Assembly: GCA_902555435.1 (NCBI GenBank)
Contig: CACDRL010000003.1
Location: 36,637 to 100,636 of the forward strand
Source: an uncultured Pelagibacteraceae bacterium
Lineage (GTDB): Bacteria > Pseudomonadota > Alphaproteobacteria > Pelagibacterales > Pelagibacteraceae
DNA: 64,000 nucleotides
Reading direction: 5' to 3'
A program made the position numbers and the translations under genes. The stretch's first letter is position 1. Every line of letters starts with the position of its first letter. The notes beneath the pieces are model-generated. The model ran no database searches and was not told the origin of the DNA. It saw only the letters and a program-made list of their open reading frames with translations. Below, piece by piece: positions 45,119-54,367 of the stretch.

Positions 45119-45892
45119 TTACTTAGCTCTTTTTCCGCTTGAACTAGTTGCCGCAGCCCAGATTACTAGACCGAATGCAATTTTGTTAATGAAGTCAGCT
45201 AAGTTATAAACAACGTTAAGTGAATTAGCATCTACTCCACCAGTTAAGTAACCAAATACATAACCTAATGGGTAAATCGCCCAACCTACTGTAACAATCA
45301 TTCTCATTGCTCCGAATGCAGTTACAAGAGCTTTGTTACCACTCTTCGCTGCAGCTTTACCAGCTTCACCTGAGAATACTTCATAAAGAATGTATACCCA
45401 ACCTGCCATTCCGATGATGAAACCTAGTGTAGCATTAATATATCCTGCTTCACCTAAGTAACCACCGATAAGCATTACTAGTGAACCGATTAACAATCTC
45501 CAGAACATTCCAGAGTTTGCTTTACCGATAGCTGCTAGAATTAAATAGAATTCTACCATCTGTAAAGGCACAGTGATTAACCAGTCAATGTATCTGTAAA
45601 CAGTTGGCGAGTCTCCAGTACTAACCCATACTTCTCTCATGTACATGTAGTGTATGAATGCAATACCAGTTACTAGACCAGCAACAATAACTGACGTTCT
45701 CCAGCCTGATGCGACATTGCCTGCTTCCATGAAAAAGAAAGCAGTAGCTGCTAACATTCCCATAGAGATAACCCAAAATGAAATTCCTACGAAGTCATCT
45801 TGCATCAACATCGTTGCGTCTGCTGCAATAGCTACACCTGAAAAACCTATCAAGGTCATAGCTGCTAGAGCAAACAATTTAAGTTTTTTCAT
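45119..45892 (-). CDS. Proteorhodopsin, blue-absorbing type
   Basis: Seven-helix retinal protein pumping protons out in light. The 257 residues include a signal peptide (1-24) and all key residues, shifted by 6 from the classic green protein: His81, proton acceptor Asp103 (YRYIDWL), proton donor Glu114 (MVEFY), and retinal Lys237 (INKIAFG). The spectral tuning residue at 111 is Gln (VPLQMVE), which predicts blue absorption. A strong ribosome site GAGGGAG (45899-45905) lies 6 bases before the ATG and a terminator follows. Confidence 0.97.
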   Translation of the reverse strand: MKKLKLFALAAMTLIGFSGVAIAADATMLMQDDFVGISFWVISMGMLAATAFFFMEAGNVASGWRTSVIVAGLVTGIAFIHYMYMREVWVSTGDSPTVYRYIDWLITVPLQMVEFYLILAAIGKANSGMFWRLLIGSLVMLIGGYLGEAGYINATLGFIIGMAGWVYILYEVFSGEAGKAAAKSGNKALVTAFGAMRMIVTVGWAIYPLGYVFGYLTGGVDANSLNVVYNLADFINKIAFGLVIWAAATSSSGKRAK

Positions 45893-45925
45893 AAAAAACT
45901 CCCTCTTCGTTAGTTTTTATTTATT

Positions 45926-45941
45926 TAGTTTATATAAACTA
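45926..45941. promoter_or_regulatory. 16-bp perfect palindrome upstream of proteorhodopsin
   Basis: TAGTTTATATAAACTA, a perfect palindrome 34 bases before the proteorhodopsin ATG. A second inverted repeat TAACCC/GGGTTA flanks 45950-45974. They could be an operator and/or part of the promoter; no protein is assigned. Confidence 0.45.
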
Positions 45942-46105
45942 GACTTAAGTAACCCTAAGCCAAAGTTGGGGTTAAATAGCAAATTAAATTAGTTTTATGA
46001 AGACTTAATTGTCGTTTATTTACATTGATTTTACTTAATTTTTAAAATTAAATACAATTTATAAGTTAAAAACCAAAAAAAAAACGAAAATCGAATCAAA
46101 TTTGA

Positions 46106-48007
46106 ATGTCAGAAAAGTTTCAAAGTATTTACGAAGATTCTATAAAAAATCCTGAAAAATTTTGGCAAGAAGCAAGTGAAGACATCTTTTGGTTTAAAAA
46201 ACCAACAAAAATTTTAAATAAATCTAATCCTCCATTCTATAAATGGTTCGAAGATGGTGTGACTAACACTTGTTATAATGCTTTAGACATTCATATTGAT
46301 CAAGGAAGAGGACAAAAAACTGCTCTAATCTACGATAGTCCAATTACAGGTAATAAAACTAAGTTCAATTATGAGGAGCTTAGAGCAAAAGTATCAAAAT
46401 TTGCTGGCTCCTTAAAAAATCAAGGTGTCAATAAAGGAGACAGAGTAATTATTTACATGCCAATGATCCCCGAGGCAGTGATTGCTATGCTTGCTTGTGC
46501 AAGAATTGGGGCTATACATTCAGTTGTCTTTGGTGGATTTGCCTCAAATGAACTTGCAAGTAGAATAGATGACAGTAAAGCAAAATTATTAGTAACAGCT
46601 TCATGTGGTTTTGAGCCTGGAAGGACGGTTGAATATAAACCTTTGGTAGATGAGGCAATAAAAATAGCAAAACATAAAATTGATAAGATGATTTTGTTTC
46701 AAAGACCAGGAAACGAAGTCAAATTAAATGCTCCAACTGAGATAAGTTGGAATGAAGCAGTCTCTAATGCGACAGATGCTGATTGTGTTGAGATGAATTC
46801 CAATGAATTTGCTTATATACTTTATACATCTGGAACAACAGGAACACCAAAAGGGATTGTTAGAGACACTGGTGGCCATATTGTGGCTCTAAAATGGACT
46901 ATGAAGAATATCTATAATATTGATACAGATGACATATGGTGGTCAGCAAGTGATATTGGCTGGATTGTTGGACACTCATACATTGTTTATGCTCCATTGT
47001 TTAAAGGATGTACCACAGTTTTATTTGAAGGAAAGCCAGTTGGAACTCCAGATGCTGGTGCTTTCTGGAAAATCATCTCAGATTATAAAGTAAAATCTTT
47101 ATTTACTGCACCAACTGCATTTAGAGCTATCAAAAAAGAAGATCCGGAGGGTAAATTTTTCTCAAAATATGATTTATCTAGTTTTGAGAGTTTATTTCTA
47201 GCTGGAGAAAGAGCTGATCCAGATACTATAAAATGGGCTGAGAATTTGCTTAAAGTCCCAGTAATAGATCATTGGTGGCAAACAGAGACTAGCTGGGCGA
47301 TTAGCTCAAATTGTACTGGTATTGAAATGATGGAAACGAAATATGGTTCAGCTTGTAAAGCTGTGCCAGGGTATGATGTAAAAATTATTAAACCAGACCA
47401 ATCTTTAGCAAAAACTAACGAAATGGGAGACATAGTAGTAAAACTTCCTTTGCCTCCAGGAACATTCCCAACTTTATGGAATGCAGACGAAAGATACAAA
47501 GAGAATTATATGTCTAATTATAAAGGATACTATCAAACATATGATGCAGGTCACATCGATGACGATGGTTATATTTGGATAATGTCTAGAACTGATGACA
47601 TCATAAATGTAGCGGGTCATAGATTATCTACAGGTGCTATTGAAGAAGTTTTATCAGAACATCAATCTGTTGCAGAATGTGCAGTACTTGGAATTTCAGA
47701 TAAATTAAAAGGTCAATTGCCTATTGGTCTAGTAGTTTTAAAATCAGGTGTTGATAAAGAAAATGACACTATATCTAAAGAATGTGTTCAAATGGTTAGA
47801 GATAAAATTGGACCAGTTGCTGCATTTAAAGTTGTGATTGTTATTAAAAGATTACCAAAAACAAGATCAGGAAAAATTTTGAGAGGAACAATAAGGAAAA
47901 TTGCAGACGGTGTTGATTATAAAGTGCCACCTACAATAGATGATCCTGCAATTTTAACAGAAATCACCGAGGATTTAGTTAATCACAAAATTTTAAACAA
48001 TGATTAA
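46106..48007 (+). CDS. prpE: Propionyl-CoA synthetase-like acyl-CoA synthetase
   Basis: AMP-forming synthetase, 633 residues. P-loop YILYTSGTTGTPKGIVRDTGGH, DDIWWSASDIGWIVGHSY, HWWQTETSWAISSNC, and the C-terminal catalytic Lys in KTRSGKILRGTIRK. LFTAPTAFRAIKKEDPEG favours PrpE (propionate) over Acs. It would activate propionate or acetate to the CoA ester. It is divergent from proteorhodopsin; the 213-base gap carries both promoters and no strong ribosome site for this gene. Confidence 0.85.
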   Translation: MSEKFQSIYEDSIKNPEKFWQEASEDIFWFKKPTKILNKSNPPFYKWFEDGVTNTCYNALDIHIDQGRGQKTALIYDSPITGNKTKFNYEELRAKVSKFAGSLKNQGVNKGDRVIIYMPMIPEAVIAMLACARIGAIHSVVFGGFASNELASRIDDSKAKLLVTASCGFEPGRTVEYKPLVDEAIKIAKHKIDKMILFQRPGNEVKLNAPTEISWNEAVSNATDADCVEMNSNEFAYILYTSGTTGTPKGIVRDTGGHIVALKWTMKNIYNIDTDDIWWSASDIGWIVGHSYIVYAPLFKGCTTVLFEGKPVGTPDAGAFWKIISDYKVKSLFTAPTAFRAIKKEDPEGKFFSKYDLSSFESLFLAGERADPDTIKWAENLLKVPVIDHWWQTETSWAISSNCTGIEMMETKYGSACKAVPGYDVKIIKPDQSLAKTNEMGDIVVKLPLPPGTFPTLWNADERYKENYMSNYKGYYQTYDAGHIDDDGYIWIMSRTDDIINVAGHRLSTGAIEEVLSEHQSVAECAVLGISDKLKGQLPIGLVVLKSGVDKENDTISKECVQMVRDKIGPVAAFKVVIVIKRLPKTRSGKILRGTIRKIADGVDYKVPPTIDDPAILTEITEDLVNHKILNND

Positions 48008-48332
48008 AACATATTTATTTCTTGCAGGTGCAGTATTTTTTGAAGTTGCTGGTACAATGTTATTACCCATAACTCAAAATTTTACAAAACTAATCCCAAC
48101 AGCTGCTCTTGCATTCTTTTATCTTTGTGCTTTCTATCTCTTAACATTTGTAGCAGATAAAATTCCCATCGCGATTATGTACGCAACATGGAGTGGACTT
48201 GGAATTTTTACGATTGCAATTCTTGGATATATATTTTTTAAACAAACTTTAGCTTGGCAAGCAGTATTTGGATTATTCTTAATAGTGATAGGTATAATTT
48301 TAGTAAATAGTTTTACTGGAAAACTTAGCTAA
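48000..48332 (+). CDS. Small multidrug resistance (SMR) family transporter
   Basis: 110 residues with four membrane helices. Family features: YLFLAGAVFFEVAGTMLL at the N-terminus with the essential Glu15 in helix 1, AIMYATWSGLGIFTIAILGYIFFK in the middle, and FLIVIGIILVN at the end. It works as an antiparallel dimer exporting cations, polyamines or guanidinium. It overlaps the synthetase gene by 8 bases and the convergent dihydroorotase gene by 8 bases. Confidence 0.9.
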   Translation: MIKTYLFLAGAVFFEVAGTMLLPITQNFTKLIPTAALAFFYLCAFYLLTFVADKIPIAIMYATWSGLGIFTIAILGYIFFKQTLAWQAVFGLFLIVIGIILVNSFTGKLS

Positions 48333-49632
48333 ATTGTAAAGGTGTACCGTCAGGATCACCTAAAATTTTTCCATCCTGCATTTTAATTTTTCCTGCAATG
48401 ATTGTATGGGTTGGTGTACCCTTAAATTTAAATCCATTAAATGGAGACCATTTACATTTACTCTCGATATTTTCATTTTTAATCTCAATAGTTTTGTTCA
48501 TATCAACAATAGTAAAGTCTGCATCATAGCCCTCTCTAATAAATCCTTTGTTTTTAATTCCAAAAATCTTAACAGGATTTTCACAAACAAAGTTCATCAA
48601 TTGGTTAAGAGATAATTTTCCATCATTTATGTGATTTAACATTACAGGCATTAAAGTCTGAACTCCTGGCATTCCAGAAGGAGTGTTGGGATATACCTTG
48701 TCTTTATTTTCTTTTAAATGAGGAGCGTGATCTGATCCGATGGTATCATTAAGGTTATTTCTGACCCCATACCATAATCTATCATAATGAGATTTATCTC
48801 TTAATGGTGGGTTCATCTGAGCATACGTTCCAAGCTTGTCATAACAATCAGGTGCATAAAGAGTTAAATGTTGAGGGGTAATTTCAAATGTAATGTTTCC
48901 TTTATGTTGTGATAGAAAATCAATTTCTTCTTTTGTTGTAATGTGAAGCACATGAGCTTTTTTATTGTGCTTTTCTGCTATTCGAACAATTCTTCTAGTA
49001 GATGCTATTGCGCATTCTGCACTTCTCCATACTGGATGGGTATGAACATCACCTTCCTTTATTAATTTCTTGTTTACTTTTAAAATTGCTTCATCTTCAG
49101 AGTGGACCGCTACTACTTTTGAGGCATTCTGAAAAACCTTATCTATATCATCCTCCTCAGCGACCAACAAATTGCCTGTGGAAGATCCTGCAAAAAGCTT
49201 AATTCCACAGCACCCTTCTAAATCTTTTAAACTTGCTAAATCATCCGTGTTGTCTGCTGTTGCTCCAAAATAAAAAGCATAATTGGAATACATTCTGTTT
49301 TTAGCAAGATCTAATTTTCTTTGAAACTCTTTCATATTTGAAGTTGGCGGATTAGTGTTGGGCATTTCAAATACACTTGTGATACCTCCTGCTATTGCTG
49401 CTCTACTGCCTGAGTGAAGATCCTCAGTATCCGTTGATCCTGGTTCTCTAAAATGTGTTTGAGTATCTATACAACCAGGCAATACTGTGTGGCCTTCTGC
49501 ATTTATTGTCTCTTTTGCTTCTTCTAAAATTTCTCCAATCTTTTGAATTTTTCGATCTTTTATAGCAACATTAACATCTTTTAACTCACCATCGATGTAA
49601 CATTGTCCGTTTTTAATTATAAGATCTAACAT
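48325..49632 (-). CDS. pyrC: Dihydroorotase (class I, PyrC-like)
   Basis: 435-residue amidohydrolase closing carbamoyl-aspartate to dihydroorotate in pyrimidine synthesis. Zinc ligands: DTQTHFREPG (HxH-like pair), carbamylated Lys in CCGIKLFAGS, VAVHSEDEA, HVLHITT, and Asp in GSDHAPH. The loop EMPNTNPPTSN supports dihydroorotase over allantoinase or hydantoinase, though those relatives cannot be fully excluded. Its 5' side is divergent from ygfZ. Confidence 0.87.
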   Translation of the reverse strand: MLDLIIKNGQCYIDGELKDVNVAIKDRKIQKIGEILEEAKETINAEGHTVLPGCIDTQTHFREPGSTDTEDLHSGSRAAIAGGITSVFEMPNTNPPTSNMKEFQRKLDLAKNRMYSNYAFYFGATADNTDDLASLKDLEGCCGIKLFAGSSTGNLLVAEEDDIDKVFQNASKVVAVHSEDEAILKVNKKLIKEGDVHTHPVWRSAECAIASTRRIVRIAEKHNKKAHVLHITTKEEIDFLSQHKGNITFEITPQHLTLYAPDCYDKLGTYAQMNPPLRDKSHYDRLWYGVRNNLNDTIGSDHAPHLKENKDKVYPNTPSGMPGVQTLMPVMLNHINDGKLSLNQLMNFVCENPVKIFGIKNKGFIREGYDADFTIVDMNKTIEIKNENIESKCKWSPFNGFKFKGTPTHTIIAGKIKMQDGKILGDPDGTPLQFS

Positions 49633-49675
49633 TTTGAGAAATTGTTATTATATTACATTCTATAATTAATCAATT

Positions 49676-50563
49676 ATGAATATTAAAAACGTTTACATTT
49701 TAAATGACAGAGCAATTCTTTATATTAACGGAGAAGATGCAAAAGAGTTTCTTCAAAATCTTATCAGTAACGATATAAACAAAGTAAGCGATGTTAATAG
49801 TTGTTTTAGTTCGTTACTTACACCCCAAGGTAAATTTTTATATGAATTTATAATTATAAAACATAAGTCTGGATATCTTTTGGATTGTGAAAAACCTCAG
49901 GCAGAGGAGTTATTCAAACAATTGTCCTTATATAAACTAAGATCAAAAGTTGAAATTCTTAATTTAAGTAATGAATTTGTTGTAGCAGCATTTTCTCACG
50001 AAAAATTCCTAACTTTTGATGAAGCAAAAGATCAGCTTGGATGCACAATTAAATATAGAGAAGATCCAATATTTTTAGATCCAAGAAATAAACAATTGGG
50101 TGCTAGATTAATTATTAATCTAGAAAAACTTTATTTATCTTTAAAAAAACTAAATCTTCAAGATGCAAATCTGAAAGAATATTATTCGTTAAGTCATAAG
50201 CTAGGAATAGTTCCCAAAGATTTAAATAAATTGAAAGATAAATTGTTTGGTATTGAATGTAATTTTGAAGAATTAAATGCAATTGATTTCAAAAAAGGCT
50301 GTTATGTTGGCCAAGAAAATACAGCGCGAATTAAATTAAAGAACAGGCTTTCAAAAAGATTGCTTCCAATAAATTTAATTAATGGAAAACTACACGAAGG
50401 CGAAAGTATTTATAATAATGAAATTGAAATAGGTAAGGTATTAATTGAGAATGATTACCCTTTTGCCTTAATCAAATTTTTAGATAAAAATTTTGATGAA
50501 AAAGTTGATTTTAAAACCAAAGAAGCTTCAATGAATATTAAAAAACCAGATTGGATCAATTAA
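49676..50563 (+). CDS. ygfZ: YgfZ/GcvT-like folate-binding protein
   Basis: 295 residues. The signature is FKKGCYVGQENTARIKLKN, the K-G-C-Y-x-G-Q-E motif of the YgfZ/COG0354 family, with N-terminal VYILNDRAILYINGEDAKEFLQNLISNDI. The protein helps tetrahydrofolate-dependent repair or maturation of iron-sulfur enzymes, including tRNA-thiolating MiaB. It stands alone, followed by the tRNA-Leu gene on the opposite strand. Confidence 0.9.
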   Translation: MNIKNVYILNDRAILYINGEDAKEFLQNLISNDINKVSDVNSCFSSLLTPQGKFLYEFIIIKHKSGYLLDCEKPQAEELFKQLSLYKLRSKVEILNLSNEFVVAAFSHEKFLTFDEAKDQLGCTIKYREDPIFLDPRNKQLGARLIINLEKLYLSLKKLNLQDANLKEYYSLSHKLGIVPKDLNKLKDKLFGIECNFEELNAIDFKKGCYVGQENTARIKLKNRLSKRLLPINLINGKLHEGESIYNNEIEIGKVLIENDYPFALIKFLDKNFDEKVDFKTKEASMNIKKPDWIN

Positions 50564-50575
50564 TACTACTAAATT

Positions 50576-50661
50576 TGGTGCGGTCGGAGAGACTCGAACT
50601 CTCATGGACTAGGTCCACACGGCCCTCAACCGTGCCTGTCTACCAATTTCAGCACGACCGC
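50576..50661 (-). tRNA. tRNA-Leu (GAG)
   Basis: 86 bases on the minus strand including an encoded CCA. Acceptor stem GCGGTCG/CGACCGC. Anticodon stem CACGG/CCGTG, loop TTGAGGG, anticodon GAG. Variable arm TGGACCTAGTCCA. T arm GAGAG-TTCGAGT-CTCTC. The long variable arm is class II, as expected for leucine. Confidence 0.97.
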
Positions 50662-50716
50662 GATATGTCCCATAATAAATGAATGACAAGTATGTTTCAA
50701 ATTGGTAAAAAACTTC

Positions 50717-51706
50717 ATGGAATTTACACAAGAAGTACGTAAAGCAACAGATCCAATTTACCAAAAAATTTCAAAGGTGATGCCTGAGATAGAATGGTCA
50801 GTGCATGCACCATACATACATAAAATTAATAAATTAAAAAAAGAAAAGAACGCAGTAATTTTAGCTCACAACTATCAAACACCAGAAATTTATCATGGTG
50901 TTGCTGATTTCTCCGCAGACTCACTTGCGCTAGCCATAGAGGCTTCAAAAACCTCAGCAGATATAATTCTAATGGCAGGAGTTCATTTTATGGCTGAAAC
51001 AGCAAAATTAATGAGCCCTAATAAGAAAGTAATTTTACCTGATATGAAAGCGGGTTGTTCTTTGTCATCTTCAATCACTGGTAAGGACGTTAGATTACTT
51101 AAAGAAAAATATCCAGGTGTTCCAGTTGTATCGTATGTGAATACTTCTGCTGAAGTAAAAGCTGAAACAGATGTTTGCTGTACATCAGCAAATGCAGTTA
51201 AAATTGTTAAATCGCTTGGTGTTAAAAGAGTTATATTTTTACCTGATGATTATCTTGCAAAATATGTTGCTTCTCAGACTGATGTAGAAATTATATCTTG
51301 GAAGGGAATTTGTATAGTACACGATCAATTTAATAAAAAAGAAATTGAAGATATTAGAAAAAACAATCCTGGAATAAAAATTATTGCTCATCCAGAATGT
51401 CCTCCTGATGTAATTGAAGCAAGTGATTTTGCAGGATCTACCTCTGGAATGATTAAATATGTAAGAGATAATCAACCAAAAAAAGTAATGATGGTTACTG
51501 AATGTTCAATGAGTGATAATATTCAAATTGAAAATCCAAATGTAGATTTTGTTAAACCATGCAATATGTGTCCACATATGAAAAAGATCACTTTACCTAA
51601 AATTTTAGATTGTTTGGAAAACGAAACTGGCGAAATTATTATGGACAAAGAAACAATTGAAAAAGCCAGAATATCTGTAGAGAGAATGGCAGCTATTGGC
51701 AGATAA
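50717..51706 (+). CDS. nadA: Quinolinate synthase
   Basis: Joins iminoaspartate and dihydroxyacetone phosphate to quinolinate for NAD synthesis. 329 residues from the ATG at 50717; a TTG at 50702 would add five. [4Fe-4S] cysteines: KAGCSLSSS, HPECPPDV and KPCNMCPHM. Other landmarks are VILAHNYQTPEIYHGVADFSADSLAL and YVNTSAEVKAETDVCCTSANA. nadC starts 4 bases after its stop, so these two steps are one operon. nadB is not in the window. Confidence 0.96.
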   Translation: MEFTQEVRKATDPIYQKISKVMPEIEWSVHAPYIHKINKLKKEKNAVILAHNYQTPEIYHGVADFSADSLALAIEASKTSADIILMAGVHFMAETAKLMSPNKKVILPDMKAGCSLSSSITGKDVRLLKEKYPGVPVVSYVNTSAEVKAETDVCCTSANAVKIVKSLGVKRVIFLPDDYLAKYVASQTDVEIISWKGICIVHDQFNKKEIEDIRKNNPGIKIIAHPECPPDVIEASDFAGSTSGMIKYVRDNQPKKVMMVTECSMSDNIQIENPNVDFVKPCNMCPHMKKITLPKILDCLENETGEIIMDKETIEKARISVERMAAIGR

Positions 51707-51710
51707 TTAA

Positions 51711-52544
51711 GTGTCAAAAATTAAATTAAGCAAAGAATTTATTAAAAGTACCGTTAAGTTAGCTCTAAACGAAGATCTTTATCCTTCAGGAGATATAACT
51801 TCAGAATTAATTAACAACGAAAAGATCGTAACTGTCAAATTAATATCAAATCAAAATGCAGTTGTTGCTGGATTATCGTTTGCTAAACAGACTTTTTTAT
51901 TAATCGATAATAAAATTAAATTTATTATCAAAAAAAAAGATGGTTCAAAAATTAAAAAAGGTTCTTTAGTTGCTTTGATTAAAGGTAAGGCGAAAAATAT
52001 TTTGATTGCTGAAAGAGTTGCTCTAAACTTTTTGTCACATATTTCTGGGATAGCAACTAAAACAAATGAATTTGTTAAATTAGCGGGGAAAAAAACTAAA
52101 ATTTGCTGTACAAGAAAAACAATTCCAAACCTTAGAGTAATTCAAAAATATGCTGTTAAATTGGGAGGTGGCACAAATCACAGATTTAACTTAAGTGATG
52201 AGTTCTTAATTAAAGATAATCACATTGCTAGTTCAGATTTAAAAACTCTAGTTATTGAGGCAATTAAAAACAAAAAAGGAAAAAAAATTACAGTAGAAGT
52301 TGATACAATTGAACAACTTAGATCAATTTTAGGATTAAAGTTTAATACTATCCTGTTAGATAATATGAATATCAAAAATTTAAGAAATGCAGTCAAAATT
52401 GCAAAAAAATATTACGAAACTGAGGCTTCAGGTAATGTTAATTTAAAAACTGTTAAAGCAATTGCTTCTACAGGAGTAAATAGAATTTCTGTAGGAAGCA
52501 TTACTCATAGTGCTACTGCTGTTGACTTTAAGTTAGAAATTTAA
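51711..52544 (+). CDS. nadC: Nicotinate-nucleotide diphosphorylase (quinolinate phosphoribosyltransferase)
   Basis: Converts quinolinate and PRPP to nicotinate mononucleotide. 277 residues from GTG 51711. Landmarks: LNEDLYPSGDITSELI, AERVALNFLSHISGIATKT, CTRKTIPNLRVIQKYAVKLGGG with Arg/Lys binding, and ISVGSITHSATAVDFKLEI. It overlaps the convergent pyrophosphatase-like gene by 4 bases. The function is secure and follows nadA in the pathway. Confidence 0.95.
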   Translation: MSKIKLSKEFIKSTVKLALNEDLYPSGDITSELINNEKIVTVKLISNQNAVVAGLSFAKQTFLLIDNKIKFIIKKKDGSKIKKGSLVALIKGKAKNILIAERVALNFLSHISGIATKTNEFVKLAGKKTKICCTRKTIPNLRVIQKYAVKLGGGTNHRFNLSDEFLIKDNHIASSDLKTLVIEAIKNKKGKKITVEVDTIEQLRSILGLKFNTILLDNMNIKNLRNAVKIAKKYYETEASGNVNLKTVKAIASTGVNRISVGSITHSATAVDFKLEI

Positions 52545-52912
52545 CTTACAAACTTAGATAGATCAGGTTTAAAATAATTAGGACCTTTCATAACTTTTCC
52601 AGCTTCATTATAGATAGGTTTTCCATTTTCATCTAATTTACTCATATTTGAGTTTTGAACTTCTTCAAAACATTTATCTAAATCTATTCCAAAAGCATGT
52701 CCCGCCCCATAAGTTACATATAGAATATCAGTAAGTGCATCAGCGACTTCTAATAAATCTTTATTATTCATAGCTTCAGTAAGCTCATCTAACTCCTCTT
52801 TAATTAGATTTATTCTTAATTTATTTATCTTATCAGTGCTAAAAGATGGCTTAGTTTTAACATCTTGACCAAAGGTTTTCATAAAAGTTCCAACTTTACT
52901 AAAATTCGACAT
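52541..52912 (-). CDS. All-alpha NTP pyrophosphatase-like protein (PRA-PH/MazG superfamily)
   Basis: 123 residues. The helix INLIKEELDELTEAMNN carries EELxEL, and LLEVADALTDILYVTYGAGHAFG has ExxD, together the metal-binding pattern of MazG/HisE-like enzymes. Members hydrolyse nucleotides or phosphoribosyl-ATP. The length and the Gly/Lys-rich tail KVMKGPNYFKPDL fit a short phosphoribosyl-ATP-pyrophosphohydrolase-like relative of unknown substrate. The 66-base gap upstream to fumC holds divergent promoters. Confidence 0.8.
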   Translation of the reverse strand: MSNFSKVGTFMKTFGQDVKTKPSFSTDKINKLRINLIKEELDELTEAMNNKDLLEVADALTDILYVTYGAGHAFGIDLDKCFEEVQNSNMSKLDENGKPIYNEAGKVMKGPNYFKPDLSKFVS

Positions 52913-52978
52913 ATTGCTCCTGTAAGTTTTTTAAAATTTATTGTATGAATATAATTATTTGTACTTAAAAATTAATCA

Positions 52979-54367
52979 ATGAAATTAAGAAAAGAATTTG
53001 ACAGTATTGGAAGTATAAATGTACCCAATGACAAATACTGGGGTGCATCAACTCAAAGATCAAAGAAATTTTTTAATATTGGAAAAATTTTAGTTAATAT
53101 TTCAATAATCAAATCTATAGCAATAATTAAAAGATCAGCAACTATAGTTCATGCTAAAGATAAATTAATTAGTGGCAAAATTTCAAAAGCAATTATCAAA
53201 GCTTCGGACGATGTGATTAGAGGAAAATTAGATGAAAATTTTCCTTTAAAAGTTTGGCAAACAGGTTCTGGTACTCAAACAAACATGAATGTTAATGAGG
53301 TAATTGCTAATAGAGCCATTGAAATCTTAGGAGGAAAAAAAGGAACTAAAAAACCTGTACATCCAAATGATCATGTTAATAAATCTCAATCTACTAATGA
53401 TGTTTTTCCAACTGCAATGCATATTTCTGTAGCGAAACAAACTTTGACTAAAATGTTGCCAAGTTTAAAAATCTTAGAAAAAGAATTAAAGAAAAAATCC
53501 ATAGAATTTAAAAAAATAGTTAAAATTGGAAGAACACACCTTCAAGATGCAACTCCGTTATCTCTTGGTCAAGAGTTTTCTGGATATCATGCTCAATTAA
53601 AAAAATGTATTGAAAGAATTGAATATGCTTTAAAAGAAATACTATTTCTTGCACAAGGTGGTACGGCTGTTGGTACAGGAATAAACTCAAAAAAAAACTT
53701 TGATAAAAAAATTGTTAAAGAAATTTCAAAATTTACTAAAATAAAATTTAAACCTGCCCCAAATAAATTTGCCGAACTTGCAGCACACGATGCAATAGTA
53801 AATTTTTCTGGAACATTAAATACATGTGCTGTTGCACTAATGAAAATTTCAAATGATATAAGATTTTTGGGCTCAGGGCCTAGAGCTGGATATGGAGAAT
53901 TGATATTACCTGAAAATGAACCTGGCTCTTCAATAATGCCTGGAAAAGTCAATCCAACTCAATGTGAAGCTGTCACTATGGTATGTGCTAACGTTATTGG
54001 AAATCACAATGGAATAACAATGGCAGGATCACATGGACATTTTGAACTGAATGTATTTAAGCCATTAATTGCGCACAACATTTTACAATCAATTGATTTG
54101 TTAGCAGACAGTACGAAAAATTTTGCTCTTTATTGTGTAAAGGGAATTAAAGCTAATAAAAAAAAAATTAAAGAACACTTAGATAACTCTTTGATGTTAG
54201 TCACAGCTTTGGCTCCGCATATTGGTTATGATAATGCTGCGAAAATAGCTAAAACAGCTTTAAAAAATAATACCACACTTAAACATGAAGCATTGAAAAC
54301 AGGATTAATTAGTGAAAAAGACTATGGGAAAATAGTTGATCCTAAAAAAATGATTTATCCTACATAA
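52979..54367 (+). CDS. fumC: Fumarate hydratase, class II
   Basis: TCA enzyme hydrating fumarate to malate. 462 residues. Landmarks: [39 protein letters not shown], the signature [16 protein letters not shown] in the catalytic loop, and a C-terminal [15 protein letters not shown]. Class II (iron-free, oxygen-stable) suits an aerobic ocean bacterium. The 3' end overlaps the convergent AsmA-like gene by 13 bases. Confidence 0.96.
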   Translation: MKLRKEFDSIGSINVPNDKYWGASTQRSKKFFNIGKILVNISIIKSIAIIKRSATIVHAKDKLISGKISKAIIKASDDVIRGKLDENFPLKVWQTGSGTQTNMNVNEVIANRAIEILGGKKGTKKPVHPNDHVNKSQSTNDVFPTAMHISVAKQTLTKMLPSLKILEKELKKKSIEFKKIVKIGRTHLQDATPLSLGQEFSGYHAQLKKCIERIEYALKEILFLAQGGTAVGTGINSKKNFDKKIVKEISKFTKIKFKPAPNKFAELAAHDAIVNFSGTLNTCAVALMKISNDIRFLGSGPRAGYGELILPENEPGSSIMPGKVNPTQCEAVTMVCANVIGNHNGITMAGSHGHFELNVFKPLIAHNILQSIDLLADSTKNFALYCVKGIKANKKKIKEHLDNSLMLVTALAPHIGYDNAAKIAKTALKNNTTLKHEALKTGLISEKDYGKIVDPKKMIYPT

